Positions 10,718-23,712 of a stretch of DNA of 64,000 bases are shown here, piece after piece (position 1 is the stretch's first letter; each line of letters opens with the position of its first letter). Made by a program: the position numbers and the translations under genes. A model generated the notes under the pieces. It worked only from the letters and a program-made list of their open reading frames with translations, was not told the origin of the DNA and ran no database searches. Source of the DNA: Sycobia sp. Sy_11 (Eukaryota > Arthropoda > Insecta > Hymenoptera > Epichrysomallidae); contig JACCIC010000021.1 in NCBI GenBank assembly GCA_018907035.1, forward strand, positions 1,598,501-1,662,500, in the 5' to 3' direction.

Positions 10718-10796
10718 CAACACGACTCTTTGTCTCTCACTCTGGTTTAGGATAAAACTCTGTTCACATACCGCGCGGTCTAATATACAAGTCTAT
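10419..10796. mobile_element. MITE family B, copy 2 (inverted), with (GA)n insert
   Basis: Reverse complement of 4746-5057, with terminal repeats ATAGACTTATATATTAGATC and its complement near 10796 (TAATATACAAGTCTAT). A (GA)n microsatellite at 10646-10716 has expanded within it and explains its greater length. Confidence 0.65.
10646..10716 (+). repeat. (GA)n microsatellite
   Basis: An almost pure GA tract of about 70 bp. The poly-Leu/Ser frames read through it are artefacts. Confidence 0.95.
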
Positions 10797-13287
10797 GCTA
10801 CTAGCTCTTTATATCCGTGTATGAGAAATAGGTTATATTCGTAATGGAGATAAACTATATCCCCTTTTTCAACAATCAGTTGTTACAGTTAATAAACTAG
10901 CTATTGATAACTTAAATATAATATGCGATAATAACAGTAGAAAGGAGAACTAAAAGAATGATAGCTATAGGTATTACAGAAATACGCGAGAGCATTGCTT
11001 AGATTAGAACAATTTTTTTTAAATATCTTTAAAAATTAAAAAATTTAAAAGCATAAAAAGAGTTAAGACTGTAAAAAAGCATCATGGAGTTCTCTTTACA
11101 TCATGGGAAGGGTTTTGCAAGGGGAGATTACTGTAAAAATCTTCACTTTATATAGAAATGTTAATAAAAATTTAAGTTTTCATTGTAAAACTGAACCTGA
11201 AGCTGCAACAATTTATTTTATGATATTTAAATGGTAATAAATCATAAAAAGTGCACCTAAATAATAAAAATTACATAATAATTAAAGTCATTTACAGTTA
11301 TAGTGATAGTTATGTTTCCATGTGTAACAATTATTAAGAGAAATCAATCTATTAAAAAAATTATTTTTATTTACTTTCTTTTTTATTATATGATGTGATT
11401 AATTAAAATGTAAAGAAAATAATTATATCGAATTTATTCTATTTTTTAAATATGACATTATTATATGATTATAAAATTTAGTGCAACATTTAAATAAATA
11501 TTTTTAGTGGAAAAACCTCTTTAGTAATAAAAAATTCACTCTATACACGCTATAGGACTATCCGCGGTTAACATTTTTTTATACATTATCGAGGTGAAAT
11601 GATTTTAGAAACAAATAAAAACTTGTTTTTTTGCTCCATTGATAAATTTAAAGACATTAAACTTATTGTTTAAAAAATTAGTGATTGACATTATGGCACA
11701 GAAGCGATAGATTATTACTTCAGTTTTAAAATGAAATATATTAAGCTAAAAATTTATAATAGAAGACTTTCTAATCACGAAATTCCGAACCAGCGACAGA
11801 AACAGATAGAAAAATCAAGTTATTCAAACACAAGTGGCACCTAGATTAACTCAATACCAATAACAATCTATCGAGTTAATTTTATAAGCTATACGATTGG
11901 TAAAATGGAAGGCTGGAGTGTTGGTTGGAAAGAAAAATATAAACTAGAATTTGCAAAATTCAGATGATTTATTAATTTGTTGTAGAATATTCATGAACGT
12001 TGTAGAATATTCATCAAAGGTGTACTCAATTCTAGATAATTGAATTTAAAATTCACTGTTTAAACAAATCAATTTCCGATACAGAAACTTGTTACAAAGA
12101 CTTTTGGAAGTGCATTTCTTCCATTCACAATAAATGCCCTTGTCTTCCTTTAGTAATTCTTTCACTTGATGAAGAAAAAGCTGAGGCGTTTTCCTTCTCT
12201 CTTAATAAATAGTACTCTTTCCTCCAATTGAATCGAACAAAATTATATACAGCAGCGCATCAGTTTGACAGCTTAGAACTTCCTTCTGTTAAGTAAAAAA
12301 ATTAATCTTGCGTCTTCTACAAAAAAGGCATCAAACTCTATCAAAAAATTCCTTGGTATTGATGGAATCTAAAACCACACTTTGAAGCTGCTACCCTATA
12401 AGCACATAATATTTATCTTTAATATATAATAAACACGATTATAAAGTAGCAATACTATCTTCCTACCTGGATGAAGATAGTTTTGCCACACAATAGTTTT
12501 GCTTATCGAAGGCACGTGGGGATTTGACATCATTAAGTGTACATATGTCCCTCTCCATTGACCTACGTCCGATATCCCTAGCACCTACAGCAATTAGCCC
12601 CTGGCCAATAAAGACAACGAGCACTTGTCCATAACGAATTTTTTCACTAATTTTCTTCGAATGTACGTTGTGAATGTAACTCTTCTCTCTTTCGCACATC
12701 GATCGCGGCCATTTATGACTACAGTTAACGCGTGTGAGCAGATCTCTTTCGTTTACTTGCATCGTTCGCAGTCTTCGTAACTTTACTTGACGTATGCGAG
12801 CAGACCTCTTCTGTCTCTCTCATTTGCTCTACTCCTTTCGATACCTGACGCTTTTGAACTATACTCGTTGCTCTTGGGTGAATTACCTTTCCTATTCTCC
12901 GTAGCCCATGGCTTTACAGCCAAACTTATCATGTGTAAGAAGAAGCGGCGTACTTACTATCGGCATATATATAACATGTTACACATCTTCTGCTCGCGTC
13001 ATATTCGCATCCAGCACGTGGAGCCTCAGCTCAAGACTAAAGCTTGATCAGGCTAAAAGTAAACCAACAATAACAGACAGCAGAAGAGTAACATGGGAAT
13101 ATCACCACCAGTCAAGGGGAAGCGATCCGATACCTCACCGGATAGACAAGTAAATGCTAGTAACATCTAAGAACAAATACCATTACAATTCGATCAGTTT
13201 GATAATTCACATTCACTAGCAGAAAATATCTGTAATCCAATATTAGCAACTCCAATCCGTTTCCACATCCATGCACCAAGAAAAACT
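10797..13287. other. Gene-poor AT-rich region
   Basis: No gene I can support. 11980-12020 holds a tandem of the 15-mer GTTGTAGAATATTCA. A GC-richer patch at 12480-13200 contains an unrecognised 99-codon minus-strand frame (12463-12762) that ends near a GTAGGA donor-like site, and a plus-strand MGISPPVKGKRSDTSPDRQ frame at about 13094 broken by a stop. These look like transposon debris but match nothing I can name. Confidence 0.4.
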
Positions 13288-13490
13288 ATGTACATGTCTG
13301 AAATGGAAAATCGACACGAGTTTCGTTGCAGGCGGTACCAACTGAGCGATAGATTAAAGCAAAATCGAAAAATCGTTTGTAAAATGCTGCTTCAACGTTT
13401 ACAAAGAAAATCTTTTGTACATCGAATTGTCACGGGGACGAAAAATGGATTTATTTTGAGAACCCGAAGTGAAAGAAATCATGGCTTTGC
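13288..13490 (+). pseudogene. Mariner transposase fragment
   Basis: Contains QRKSFVHRIVTG and, after a one-base shift, KWIYFENPK-stop-KKSW. Together these are the segment around the first catalytic aspartate of mariner transposases (consensus VTGDEKW). Neither the N-terminus, the later catalytic residues nor any TIR is present. Confidence 0.65.
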
Positions 13491-15669
13491 ATGGTGAACA
13501 TAATCATAGTGAAGCCGGCACAATGAATGCAAGGTTACTATTCGCACCGTGTCATCAGTCGTTCGACTGCGTGGGAAGAAATGAAAATAAATACGTGGGT
13601 TTCTACTACGCACCGGCAATAGAAACCACACTAATACGCTGAGTGCGGGTCGCATCGTGCCAACATGTGGTGTGCACGTGCCCTTGCCTTCATGAAGGTT
13701 AGACAGAGCCCCGTTCGGAAAATCTTATCGGTGTGTCCAAGTAGCGCTCCTCATCCGCTCCTTTACTCGGTACCTTGAGTTTGCGGCACTCGAGAAAAGC
13801 TTCTTGATTTCGTTCAACTTTCGTCATTCTCGCGATTTAGTTATAGTCACTGCTCTCTACGTTATTATAGTATATTCAACTGTTATTATTATTATTTTTT
13901 ATTTATACGCTTTATAATATTATACTATGATATCATATATATTCATTAGTATCATATACTTCATTTAGTTTTTCTGTTATTTCATACGATCATTTCTGAT
14001 CTTTATTAAATTTAAACGTGCACGGTTTCTTAAGTAAATATACAAGGTCACTTTTACTTGAGGAATTGGTGCCTTAGTCAGTTTGAATAATCTTGGAACA
14101 TTGATGTTGAGCAACAAAGTCCGGAGCCAAAGCGTTAGCTACTAAAATCGAATCAATAGTGGAGAGAGCAATTGTATCTAGTTATTCACTAGAACAGCAA
14201 TACAGAGTGAACAGACACGTCTTGCCATTCTTAGTAAAACGTGGCCGACCAACAATATCCATTTGTACCTTAAGTAAAGGATACCTTAAGCAAGAGCCTC
14301 AAATGTGTAAGTAATTGACATATATTGCCCAGTCTTTAGCCTGTATCATTTCTTTTTCCTAATGCTTACCCAGGCGCAAATAAAGTTACTGATATCATTT
14401 TTTATTCTTTTCCTATAAACGGAATTTTTACTCGAGGTTCAAGATGCAAGTAGTGCAAGTAGTTCTATAGAAATTTTGAGTATAATATATTGGGTTGCTC
14501 GAAACTTGATTTTCTTACTTCATATGAGAGTTTACAGTAACTTCATAGTTAAGAAGATTCACATAATTCTAATATGGTCTCAATAAATTTTCAGTACGAA
14601 TTTCAATTTTGGAAATATAATTTCTATATAACTGGGGAGATTCTGTGGTACATGAAGTCCGGGTCCTTTTAAACAAAATATAGTTCTTTAAGGTATGGTA
14701 ATATTTAAAACATAATTAGGCAAGTTTTTTCTTTGAGATAAGTCTAATACGGTGCGGGATAAATCCTTGTAGATAGGAATTGTAACGTCCGAACAAAAGT
14801 ATTACCTTTTGTTACTTCGACTACATAAGTCAATATATTTATGTAAAGATTATTTTAAGCCTACGGTTGCACGCAATAGCTTGTGAAATTTCTGACTATT
14901 CGAATTTCTGTTTTTTTTATTTTTTTTTATACGAAAATTAATTGGAATTAAAATACCTACAGAAACCTATTCTGGTTTTATATAAAATCTGATTCAGACG
15001 ATTAAAAATCTTTATCGAAGTGGACAGTTTTTCTAGTGAAAAAGGTGTCCTCTTCCCGTTTAGCTCAATAAGTTTATTCCCTAAATTAAATAAATTGTCT
15101 AAAAACCAAAGGAATTTGGGAAGATTGAGGTTCGTACGGCCCTGCTTTCAAGGAGCCTAGCCACTTCCTCGGAAGTAAGAAGAAAGGAATTAGAAACGTA
15201 AATGCCAAGAAAATATAAAATAATTAATGACTTATTGGTGTTCAGTTGAATACGCAAAGTAAAACAAAAAACAGAGAAAAATGGACTGGAAAACTTTATA
15301 CAAAAAAAATTATTCAGAGAAAAAACGATACAGTGTCGACCCTCCATGGTCGGAAAATGAAAAAATGTGAGAGAGAAGTCCAGCAAAACGGCGTCCTTAT
15401 ATATGGTCAGTCTTATCTTTATCTTTCTATTCCGTTCTTCTCTTTATCTTTCTCTCTGCTGCGCTTTTACATTTAATTTGGCTTATTTTAATACAACTTA
15501 ATATTTAATATAATTTACTTTTTATATTAATTACTATAATATGAAGTTAATGTTTTATAATATTTTGATATCTTTCTATTCACCATTCATTCAGTTCGGA
15601 TAAAAAGCATGAGCTTGAACAACTCTAAATTTAAAGTACAATTATATGAAAATGAATAAGAAAATATAT

Positions 15670-15672
<3 letters not shown>
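13491..15672. other. Intergenic, no gene recognised
   Basis: The 13500-13860 patch is less AT-rich and may be old retroelement sequence. A short frame near 14120 (AKALATKIESIVERAIVSS) is suggestive of a gag-like helix but too short to call. 15099-15476 carries overlapping unrecognised frames on both strands. Confidence 0.35.

Positions 15673-15708
<36 letters not shown>
15673..15708 (+). repeat. (CA)n microsatellite
   Basis: A pure CA tract of about 36 bp. Confidence 0.95.
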
Positions 15709-15710
<2 letters not shown>

Positions 15711-16698
15711 ATTATAAGTGCACGTAAATTAATAAATATAAATGTAAATGTAATATGTATAAATCTCTTCCCATATTTTTTGTCAAGCTATCCGTGATTC
15801 CGCCAAGATATTAGCAGCATCCGAAATGTATGGTGGAACGTAATTGAGTTTATTAAACCGTAAAAGAGGGACAATCCAAATGATGTTAGGTAAGTTAAAG
15901 ACTCAAATTATTAAGAAATAGTGGGACGAATTTAGAGCTGAAAAGAATTGATTTGAAGTTTGCAGAAGCATTTTCATAAATAGAAATATTGAATACAAGT
16001 GGCACATATATAGTAGCTAATAAAAATTAAAAATTGTTATTGATGATTATTTCATGTATAGGAATTTAATGCCATATATGGAATATGGATGTTTTTTTAT
16101 ATTTAGAGATTTATATAAGGCAAGAAGAACACCGCCCCATAAGATTTATCAATATGACATCGACCATGATGATATACTAACAAATCAATCAATCCAAATT
16201 CAGACCTTTCAAAATGGTCAAATAACTAAGTTTGTTTGAAACAAAGAATATTCGCGAAGTAAGCCGCATTTTATAGGTGGAAGTCTGAACTCAATTTTTT
16301 CTTCAATAACAAACATTCATAGTGACTTTGTGAATCTGAGTTCTGGAAAAGGTAGACCTTGATTATCAATATTTTGGAACTCTAAGATCATTATTAATCG
16401 CATCTAGAATATACAGCACATACCTTATCTTTATAATAATATTTTTATTACACTGTTCCAAAGTTTTATCTGAAAAATTCATAAATATAATGGACTATAT
16501 TATTCTCTTTTTAATACTGTTAATTATTACTTCTTCTAGAACATTAGTGAAAGGCGATTTAATATTCAAGGAAATAATTACAAAATCAGTTGGAATGATA
16601 AAATCTTTTAACTTGTTAATATACTTGAACTGCTATTTTCAATAATTTTTTATCCATTAGAATTAGAATTAAAAATTGCACTTATGTCGACTGTTCAG
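15709..16698. other. AT-rich spacer
   Basis: I see no gene. A 61-codon open frame at 16054-16239 has no recognisable motif. Confidence 0.4.
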
Positions 16699-17661
16699 AA
16701 TTAAATTAAGAAATATTTTTATCAGTCTTACAGTCTTTATAATACAATATATTAGCTAAAATAATGACAGTCAGACTGTCCTTGTTTATATCCACCCCCG
16801 CAGAATCTGAAATAAAACTTATTACTACAATAAATTGTATTAAAAATGAAAAATACAAATAAAATAATAAATAAATTAAAATAAAAATAATAAAAACAAT
16901 ATTAGTATTATAAAAATAATAAAAACAATATTAGTATAATAAAAATAATAAAAACAATATCTAAATTAGTAAATGACAACCTGACTGCCCCCACTACGTT
17001 AAATTTAGAATCACTTTTGGTGTCCTTTTTTGATGTTTCGAACCGCTACGGTTCATCCTCAGGAACTAAACTAAATTGAAAACCCCAGCATGCTACTTTA
17101 TATACCCTATCTCCGCTCTAAATTTATTAATATAACATTTATAAGACCCCTTTTCTTAATTTAAATGTGAAATACAAATTTTATATTAATAAGGATTGAT
17201 AAGTGTTGTCCAATTTACTTGACTCTAACATTCAATTTACATTATTTGCATTCTTCAAAATATGAATATTTTCAAAAGATTTCTGTTTTATTTATTTTTA
17301 ATACCTTGTTCTAAAATATTTACATTTTCAAAATCGAAAGAATGTAACAAGTTTAAACTATTGGAAACCAAAGGTGATTCTAAATTTAAGGTGGTGGGGG
17401 CAGTCAGTTTGTCCTTTACTAACATAGAATATTGTTTTTATTATTTTTATTTTATTTTATTTATTATTTTATTTTTATTTTATTATTAATTTTGTTTTAT
17501 TTATTTTTAATTTTCAATATAATTTATTGCAGTAATAAGTTGTATTTCAGATTCTATATATAATCAAGGATATAATCAAAGATAATCTGAATGTCATTAT
17601 TTTAGCTATATATTATATTATCAAGTCAGTAAGACCGACAAAAATATTTATTAATTTAATT
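16699..17661. mobile_element. MITE family A, copy 2: head-to-head arms
   Basis: The left arm (16699-17090) reads as the complement of copy 1, including CTGACTGCCCCCAC and GAACCGCTACGGTTC. The right arm (about 17373-17661) reads forward from GTGATTCTAAATTTAAGG to TTATTAATTTAATT. The arms are inverted around a spacer of about 280 bp that holds only an unrecognised short frame. The same TTTTTATCCATTAGA occurs just outside both ends (about 16648 and 17663), which supports one composite fold-back insertion. A 30-bp AT-rich unit is tandemly repeated about three times at 16880-16962. Confidence 0.6.
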
Positions 17662-18647
17662 TTTTATCCATTAGATAGACATTTCTTATTATCTGTGTCG
17701 TATGTACTGGATGCAGTAGAAACTGGAAAAATGGAACAAAAAGCTTTATCTAGAAAATCTTGAGATATACAGTACAGACCTATGAATCAGAGATTACGAA
17801 TTTTGAATACTCTATAATTCGAATAGTAATTTTTAGTTAGAATGAAAAATGAAACGTTTTTAGTTCGCAATATTATTTTTTAGTACTTATTATTTCATAA
17901 GTTTCAAATATAAAAAGAAAAAGAAAACTCAAATTACTCAAATAGTGCTAATATTTTCTTTCGCTCAATGTACAGTATTTGTGTAAGTGAGGTTAAATTG
18001 TTGCATACGATTATATTACTAACATCGTTTGATAAATTTAGACAAATTAAAAAGCTTATAAAAATTTATGTGCGACGGCTTAAGGACCTCTTAAGGAAGT
18101 AACATTAAAATAAATATTTCTGTTCCTTTTAAATAATCTTGAAGAATCTTTAACACATGAAATTAATAATTATTCAAAATTATTTATAGTTTCATTCAAT
18201 ATTTATGATATTATGAATATAATACGAATTGATAAGTGACTGAGAGATATAATGCCAAAACCTTTATTCAATCTCTATGATCTTTAAATATGATTTGTCA
18301 ATAATCCATACTTCTGACCATCAGTGATTTTATATCTCGATATAAAGTCAAAAATGTTGTTCTAAAATAATCTAAATGTCATAATGACAAAGAAAAAGGT
18401 GTTTGTTCCCCAGCTGGAAACCCATCTAACCAAAACACATAATAAATGGAATAAATTGTAAAAAAATGGCAAGTAATATTTGCTTGCCCAAAATCTGAAA
18501 GATAACATTTATCAATTTTAAAAAATGATAGCTGGTCCATATAAGGCATAAATTTTTATATATTTGGATATACTTGATTCGAAAATGCATTCTATTGAAC
18601 TCAAAAACATAAATATTTGGAGTAATTTCAAAAATCACAGAAGGCAC
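17662..18647. other. AT-rich spacer
   Basis: No gene or repeat boundary that I can support. Confidence 0.45.
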
Positions 18648-19171
18648 TTAGTGAATTGCAATCATTATTGGACGAAAATTCAGCTCAAACGCAGGAAGAA
18701 CTCGCTAATAAGTTAGGAGTCAGTAAAGAGCAGTTCGCAAACGTCCACACGATTTGACCGAAAATGCGATTATTAATCGATACAACATCGTATTATCTTT
18801 GCCTGCCAGCCAAAAAAAAAAATTTTCTGTGGCGTATTGTGACTGGTGATGAAAAGTGAATCTACTATGACAATCCTAAGCGTAAAGAGTCATGGGTGGA
18901 CCCGGGTCAACCGTTCACATCGACACCAAAACGGAATATCCGCGACCAAAAGGTATTGCTGTTCATTTGGTGGGACTAACAGGATGTGCTATATTACGGG
19001 TTGCTAAAACCGAATGAAACCATCACTGCCGAGGTATACAAACGCGAAGTGAATGATTTGCAACAGAAATTGATCGAACATAGATCAGTAATCGCGAGCA
19101 ATAGGCGCAAAACCATTCTCTTGCATGAGAACGCTCGACCACATGTTGTGAAAGACGTCAAAAACTTTTGA
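18648..19171 (+). pseudogene. Mariner transposase fragment (subfamily of the 27 kb copy)
   Basis: Across broken frames I read LQSLLDENSAQTQEELANKL, HDLTENAIINRYNI, VTGDEK-stop-IYYDNPKRKESWVDPG, LLFIWWD and LLHENARPHV. These are the helix-turn-helix region and the three catalytic blocks of a D,D34D mariner transposase, with Glu where the third Asp is normally found (HEN for HDN). It carries stops, has lost part of the N-terminal region and has no visible TIRs. Very close in sequence to 27320-28225. Confidence 0.75.
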
Positions 19172-20518
19172 AAATTCACGTTACTTTTTGATCACACCTC
19201 GTACATCTTACGGTGCATTATACAGTTTTAAATGCTAATCTTCAGAAAGAAAAATCATATTTTCCGACACTCTAACCTCAACATTCCTGCTGAAAAATAT
19301 AGTCAAACTTTCATGTAAATTAATTTCTACCTCGTAATTTCTTCTCCGCTTATCTCGTGTCAGTAAAGTATCTCTTTATATCTTTAAAAGGATACCAATG
19401 ATATTATTATATTTTATAATCGATAATTAAGCTTAAATAATTTTTTCTGTCTTGAGATAGACGTGTGAAAAAGTCTTGTAGGTCACGAAGGAGCTAATGC
19501 TTTTGACGGCTATGTGAAATTAATGGCGTTGCTACGCTAGTGCAGCAGACATGCTTTCACTAAAAAATATGAGCTTTCCAGCCTTGTATCATAATATTCT
19601 TATGTAAGTGTACCTATCGTTCACGATATATAGTTATAATATATTACATAACTTTCTTCTCTATTATATTATATTATTTTGGAAGAAAAAATCTCATTTA
19701 TTCCTACCACATATGTACAAAAAATTGTACACAAGAACTGGAGGTAGCTTACTAATACGCACGGTCTTATATATGAGTCTTATATCTCGTATGATATAAG
19801 TCTAAAAGCATCTATAGGGACTACGGCACCTTTTACTGAAGTGCCGTATAGATATCCATGAAGTTTCCATGTCAGATGATTGCATGATTTATGTACAACT
19901 GATAGTCACGTAATGGTAAGATAGGTTTGTTTCATAACAAGGTATACTATGACTTTTGTTGCTATTGTTGGAAACTTCTGAGTACAAATAACAGTTACCA
20001 CCTCTCTTAGAGTAGTTTCCAGACATCAGTAGATCGTCAGTCTACCCGAGTAGATGATACAGTGGAACGAGAGTCTACATAATCAAGACTGCATATATAG
20101 CGTATGTTTGGTGTCGTTGGCTCCCTACAAGAACACGGTCGATCTGTGAAACTGCATTCTATCTTTAGTTGGCTGTGTACATCTTTACTATCGAGGATGG
20201 ATTTTAGACATTGGGATCGACATTTCTTCCTGTAATGTCGAGTCTGAGGGTATTTTCACCTCCTCTGCTTCTTTCTTGATGCTTCTTGGTAGTGGCGTTT
20301 CAGTGTGCTGTCACAGATAGATATAGATTACCACTAAATCATACTACTCCTTAAAACACTATAAAAGATAATAACGGTGTCTATTTTTCTCTGTGTTTTT
20401 CATTAGCTGCCGCACTCGATTCCCAGCAGGTACGTATACACTACAAGCTCACTCTTCTTTCCTCGATAACTGTCATGCACAACCGACTTCGAGGACGTCT
20501 ACGCTGTGATTTTTCGTG
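19172..20518. other. Intergenic, no gene recognised
   Basis: Mixed composition. 19980-20500 is less AT-rich and may be old transposon sequence, but I find no motif. Confidence 0.35.
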
Positions 20519-20526
20519 CGCTCTCT

Positions 20527-20614
<88 letters not shown>
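20519..20614 (+). repeat. Compound (CT)n(TA)n microsatellite
   Basis: A CT tract of about 58 bp runs directly into a TA tract of about 36 bp. The same CT-to-TA junction type recurs at 50965-51071 and, reversed, at 62368-62450. Confidence 0.95.
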
Positions 20615-20617
<3 letters not shown>

Positions 20618-20769
20618 TACTGTGTACAGATATGAGTAAGACTTTTCAATTCAAACTTTCCGGGTTTATCGATTCGGACAAATGTTTTTATTTTTATGCT
20701 GGTAGTATTGCCAGAGTTATCTGTGCCAAATTTCACGCAATTATCTTCATTTGTCATATAGTTACGCTT

Positions 20770-21790
20770 GTGTCTTGTGATCAAAGAAAAGTTGTCTTTT
20801 CAGTTTTTATACTGTCTGAAATTATTCAACAAAGAAACGTTTAGAATGTTGCAGAAGGTCTTTGGTGAGAAGTCAATGTCAAGAGTAAGTGTTTTTGATT
20901 GGCAAAAATTGTTTAATGAAGGTCGATAACGCCTTGAAGATGAACCATATCATAGGCGAAAAGAACATCTACTGATGGGCTACACGTTGACAAAATCAAA
21001 GAATTGGTTCTGCAAAATCATCGATTGACTACTAGAGCGCTTGCTGATATTGTTGGAATTTTAAATGGATCAATCAGCACCATCTTGAAATACATTTTGT
21101 GCGTGAAAAGAGTGAAATCTCGATTGGTACCAAAAACACTTAATTTTTTAGAAAAACAGCGTCGCATGGAGGTCTGTGAAATGATCCTTTTACTACTATC
21201 AGGACAAGATGGAACGCATAATAACTGGAGATAAAATTTGGGTCTACGCTTCCGATCCAGAAACAATTGAGCGAATATCGTACCAAAGGAGAGCGGAGAT
21301 CGAAAAAAATTACGCCAAAGTCGCTCAAAAATCAAGGTTATGCTACTGTTTTCTTCGATTATCATGGTGTGGTGCATTATGAATTCCTTCCAACCGGCCA
21401 AACGGTTAACAAAGAATATTATTTGAGTGTTATGCGTCGTTTAAATGAAACTATTCGTCTCAAAAGGCCAGATTTATGGAAAGACAACTCATGGTTTTTG
21501 CATCACGATCATATACCAGCTCACACTGCATTGAGTTTACGTGAACATTTCGCCCAAAATTCAATCAATATCGTTCCACAACCACCATACTTGTCTGATT
21601 TTACACCGTGTGACTTCGGGGACACGGTTTGGATTCGATGGAAGAAATAAAAGCTGAACCGAAGAAGGAACCATTCCGAAATACGAGTATAAAAAATATT
21701 GTGGAAATTGGAAAAAGCGTTAGCATAGTTGCATTGCATCCGGGGGGGGGGTTATTTTGAGGGAGGTGAATTAGATTTAAACGAATAAAT
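20770..21790 (+). pseudogene. Mariner-like (SETMAR-type) transposase, decayed
   Basis: Ordered motifs include KELVLQNHRLTTRALADIVG (N-terminal helix-turn-helix), RRMEVCEMIL, then ATVFFDYHGVVHYEFLPTGQ, VNKEYYLSVMRRLNE, RPDLWKDNSWFLHHD and AHTALSLREHF. The second catalytic Asp (FFD) and third (HHD) are present. The block around the first is displaced by a frameshift (at about 21230), and the SPDLAPCDFFLFPKL region is shortened to LSDFTPCDFGDT. At least three frames are needed to follow it, so it is inactive. A different mariner lineage from the other copies here; no TIRs found. Confidence 0.75.
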
Positions 21791-21839
21791 AAATATTTCA
21801 GAAGTTATAAATAAAGTCTTATTCATATTTGTATACAGT

Positions 21840-21840
21840 A

Positions 21841-21895
<55 letters not shown>

Positions 21896-21930
21896 CATAT
21901 CATATCATTTCATATCATATCATATCATAT
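21840..21930 (+). repeat. (TA)n followed by (CATAT)n
   Basis: About 50 bp of TA, then CATAT pentamer repeats with one interruption (CATTT). Confidence 0.9.
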
Positions 21931-23088
21931 ATACTTATACTAATTTATAAAGACAAAGTGTGTATTTGTTTGTACACGTTAAACAAAAAAACTACTGAAC
22001 TGATTGCTCTGAAATTCAAAATATGTATTCTATATTATCTTCAGAAGAATATAGACTATATTTTATTTTATTGAAAATCATTTTACTTTCATCAATAAAT
22101 GAAGTTAACGGTCTTACCATGTTAGTTTCACCAGCGGTCAGTATCACCAGCGTCTTGAATAACGTCGGATATCAACTTAAAGTTTTAATACCAGGCGAGC
22201 CCATTTGAATGATCATATTAAAATTTGGGATTAGTATCCTAAACAAGGTGTGATTTTAGTTGGTATTATCCTTCTCGTGCTTCATATCAATCTAACACTA
22301 TCCGCACCTTATGAATATCTTTTAATTTTTGTAAATTTTATTATTTCTTAGGAAAATCTCTCTCTCTCTCTCCCTCCCCCCTCTCTCTCCCTCCCTCTTC
22401 GCTTTCTCTTATCAAATGATTGTATGTCAAACCATACTAAACACAATTTGTGATGACAAGTTACAATTTTGTTTTTACACGTTCGATTATCTTCTTTCTT
22501 TTTTTCAATTTGAACAAAAGAAATGATGGTAAAATAGGGTTACTTTACCAAAAACCCCGAAATTATATATGTTATATTATATAGATCCCCTATAGATCCC
22601 CTACTATATCTGTCAAAATAATAAATATGATAATAAAAACAAATTTTTAATAAAAATTTTATTATTTGTATTTAGTTGAGTTTAATAAAATTTGATATAT
22701 ATTAGTGTGTGTATCTATATATATACACACACATATTTCGAATATAAAATAGTAATAGAAAATGAATAAACTAAAAATAATCCAACTAAGAAATTGTAAT
22801 TTTTGTTCTTTATTTATTGTCAGATTCGTATTACCTGGTATTACCAGATATTACCAGATATCTATATATCGCTATCACCTATTATAGTTGATGAATATAT
22901 ATATATATAGGTATTTTATATTTACAACTTTTTGCGCAGGTAGAGTTAGGCCGCAACTTGGCCTTGATGTGTGGTGTCGTTACAGCTTTTTAACGAATTA
23001 GAAAATTGTGAATCATTTCAACCATTGATGATATCCAATAGAGTTACATACATATTTTATTGTAATAAAATAATACATTATAAGCATA
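21931..23088. other. Spacer and probable SVIP 5' region
   Basis: 21960-22210 contains ACTACTGAACTGATTG.TCTGAAATTC, a phrase type common in dispersed arthropod repeats, so probably old transposon DNA. 22356-22400 is a degenerate CT/CCT tract. The 22930-23088 stretch just upstream of the SVIP start is less AT-rich and should hold its promoter and 5' UTR; no core promoter element is decisive. Confidence 0.35.
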
Positions 23089-23712
23089 ATGGGGAACATA
23101 TTCGATTGTTGTAAAGGATCTTCGTATGAAGATATCACACCCGATAGAGTGAGTTTTTATATTGAGGTTATATGATTATTATAATTTATTTTCATGCAAA
23201 TATTATAATGATTCTCTGATAAGAATCTAGTTTTGAAGAGTTATTCATTTGTTAAATACATTTATGAGCCACTAATAGATTATTTTATACTAAACTATTA
23301 ATTGCTCTTACGTGTGATAATTTATAATTAATTTTGTTGTTTTTTTGCTGTCATTTGATCTCATTGTAGAAGATAAATATATGATTTCAGTGGGTTTATT
23401 TAAATTGGGAAAAAAATTTTTTTGTTGGCAATTTTATTTTCCTACTGTTAATATTTTGTATCTTAGGATACTATTCGACGTCAACAAGCAGAAGCTGCAG
23501 AAAAACGTTTAGCAGAACAGGAAAGAAAAGGAATTGGAAATATTAATGCTGTAAAACGGCAACAAAAATTGGCAGAAGAAAGACAAAAAAGAGAAAATGA
23601 AGTAGGTGGTTATAACACTCAAACAGGATTAAAGGTAATAATTAATGGTAACAATAAATACTTAATATTCAAGATCTAATTTTATTTTTATTTACAGTGG
23701 CAAGTCAGCTAA
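23089..23712 (+). CDS. SVIP: SVIP, small VCP/p97-interacting protein (three exons)
   Basis: Join of 23089-23148, 23467-23634 and 23698-23712, giving 80 codons. Donors are GTGAGT and GTAATA, acceptors TCTTAG and TTACAG, all phase 0. The protein begins MGNIFDCCKG: Gly2 fits N-myristoylation and Cys7/Cys8 palmitoylation, which would anchor it to membranes. Next comes a basic, Ala/Glu-rich helix RRQQAEAAEKRLAEQ that matches the VCP-interacting motif (Arg...Ala-Ala...Arg), then a Lys/Arg/Glu-rich helix, and a C-terminus GLKWQVS. Vertebrate SVIP has the same plan, about 76-77 residues, and ends GLRWTVS. SVIP is known to bind the N domain of the AAA ATPase p97/VCP, to inhibit ER-associated degradation and to recruit VCP to lysosomes. 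Length, order and both ends agree with the family. The tiny exons make it easy to miss. Confidence 0.92.

Noticed and set aside
12463..12762. 99-codon minus-strand frame ending near a GTAGGA
   Set aside because: No recognisable domain, no partner exon in phase nearby; kept only as a note.
17262..17489. 75-codon frame between the MITE A arms
   Set aside because: Its second half is MITE arm sequence; no transposase motif.
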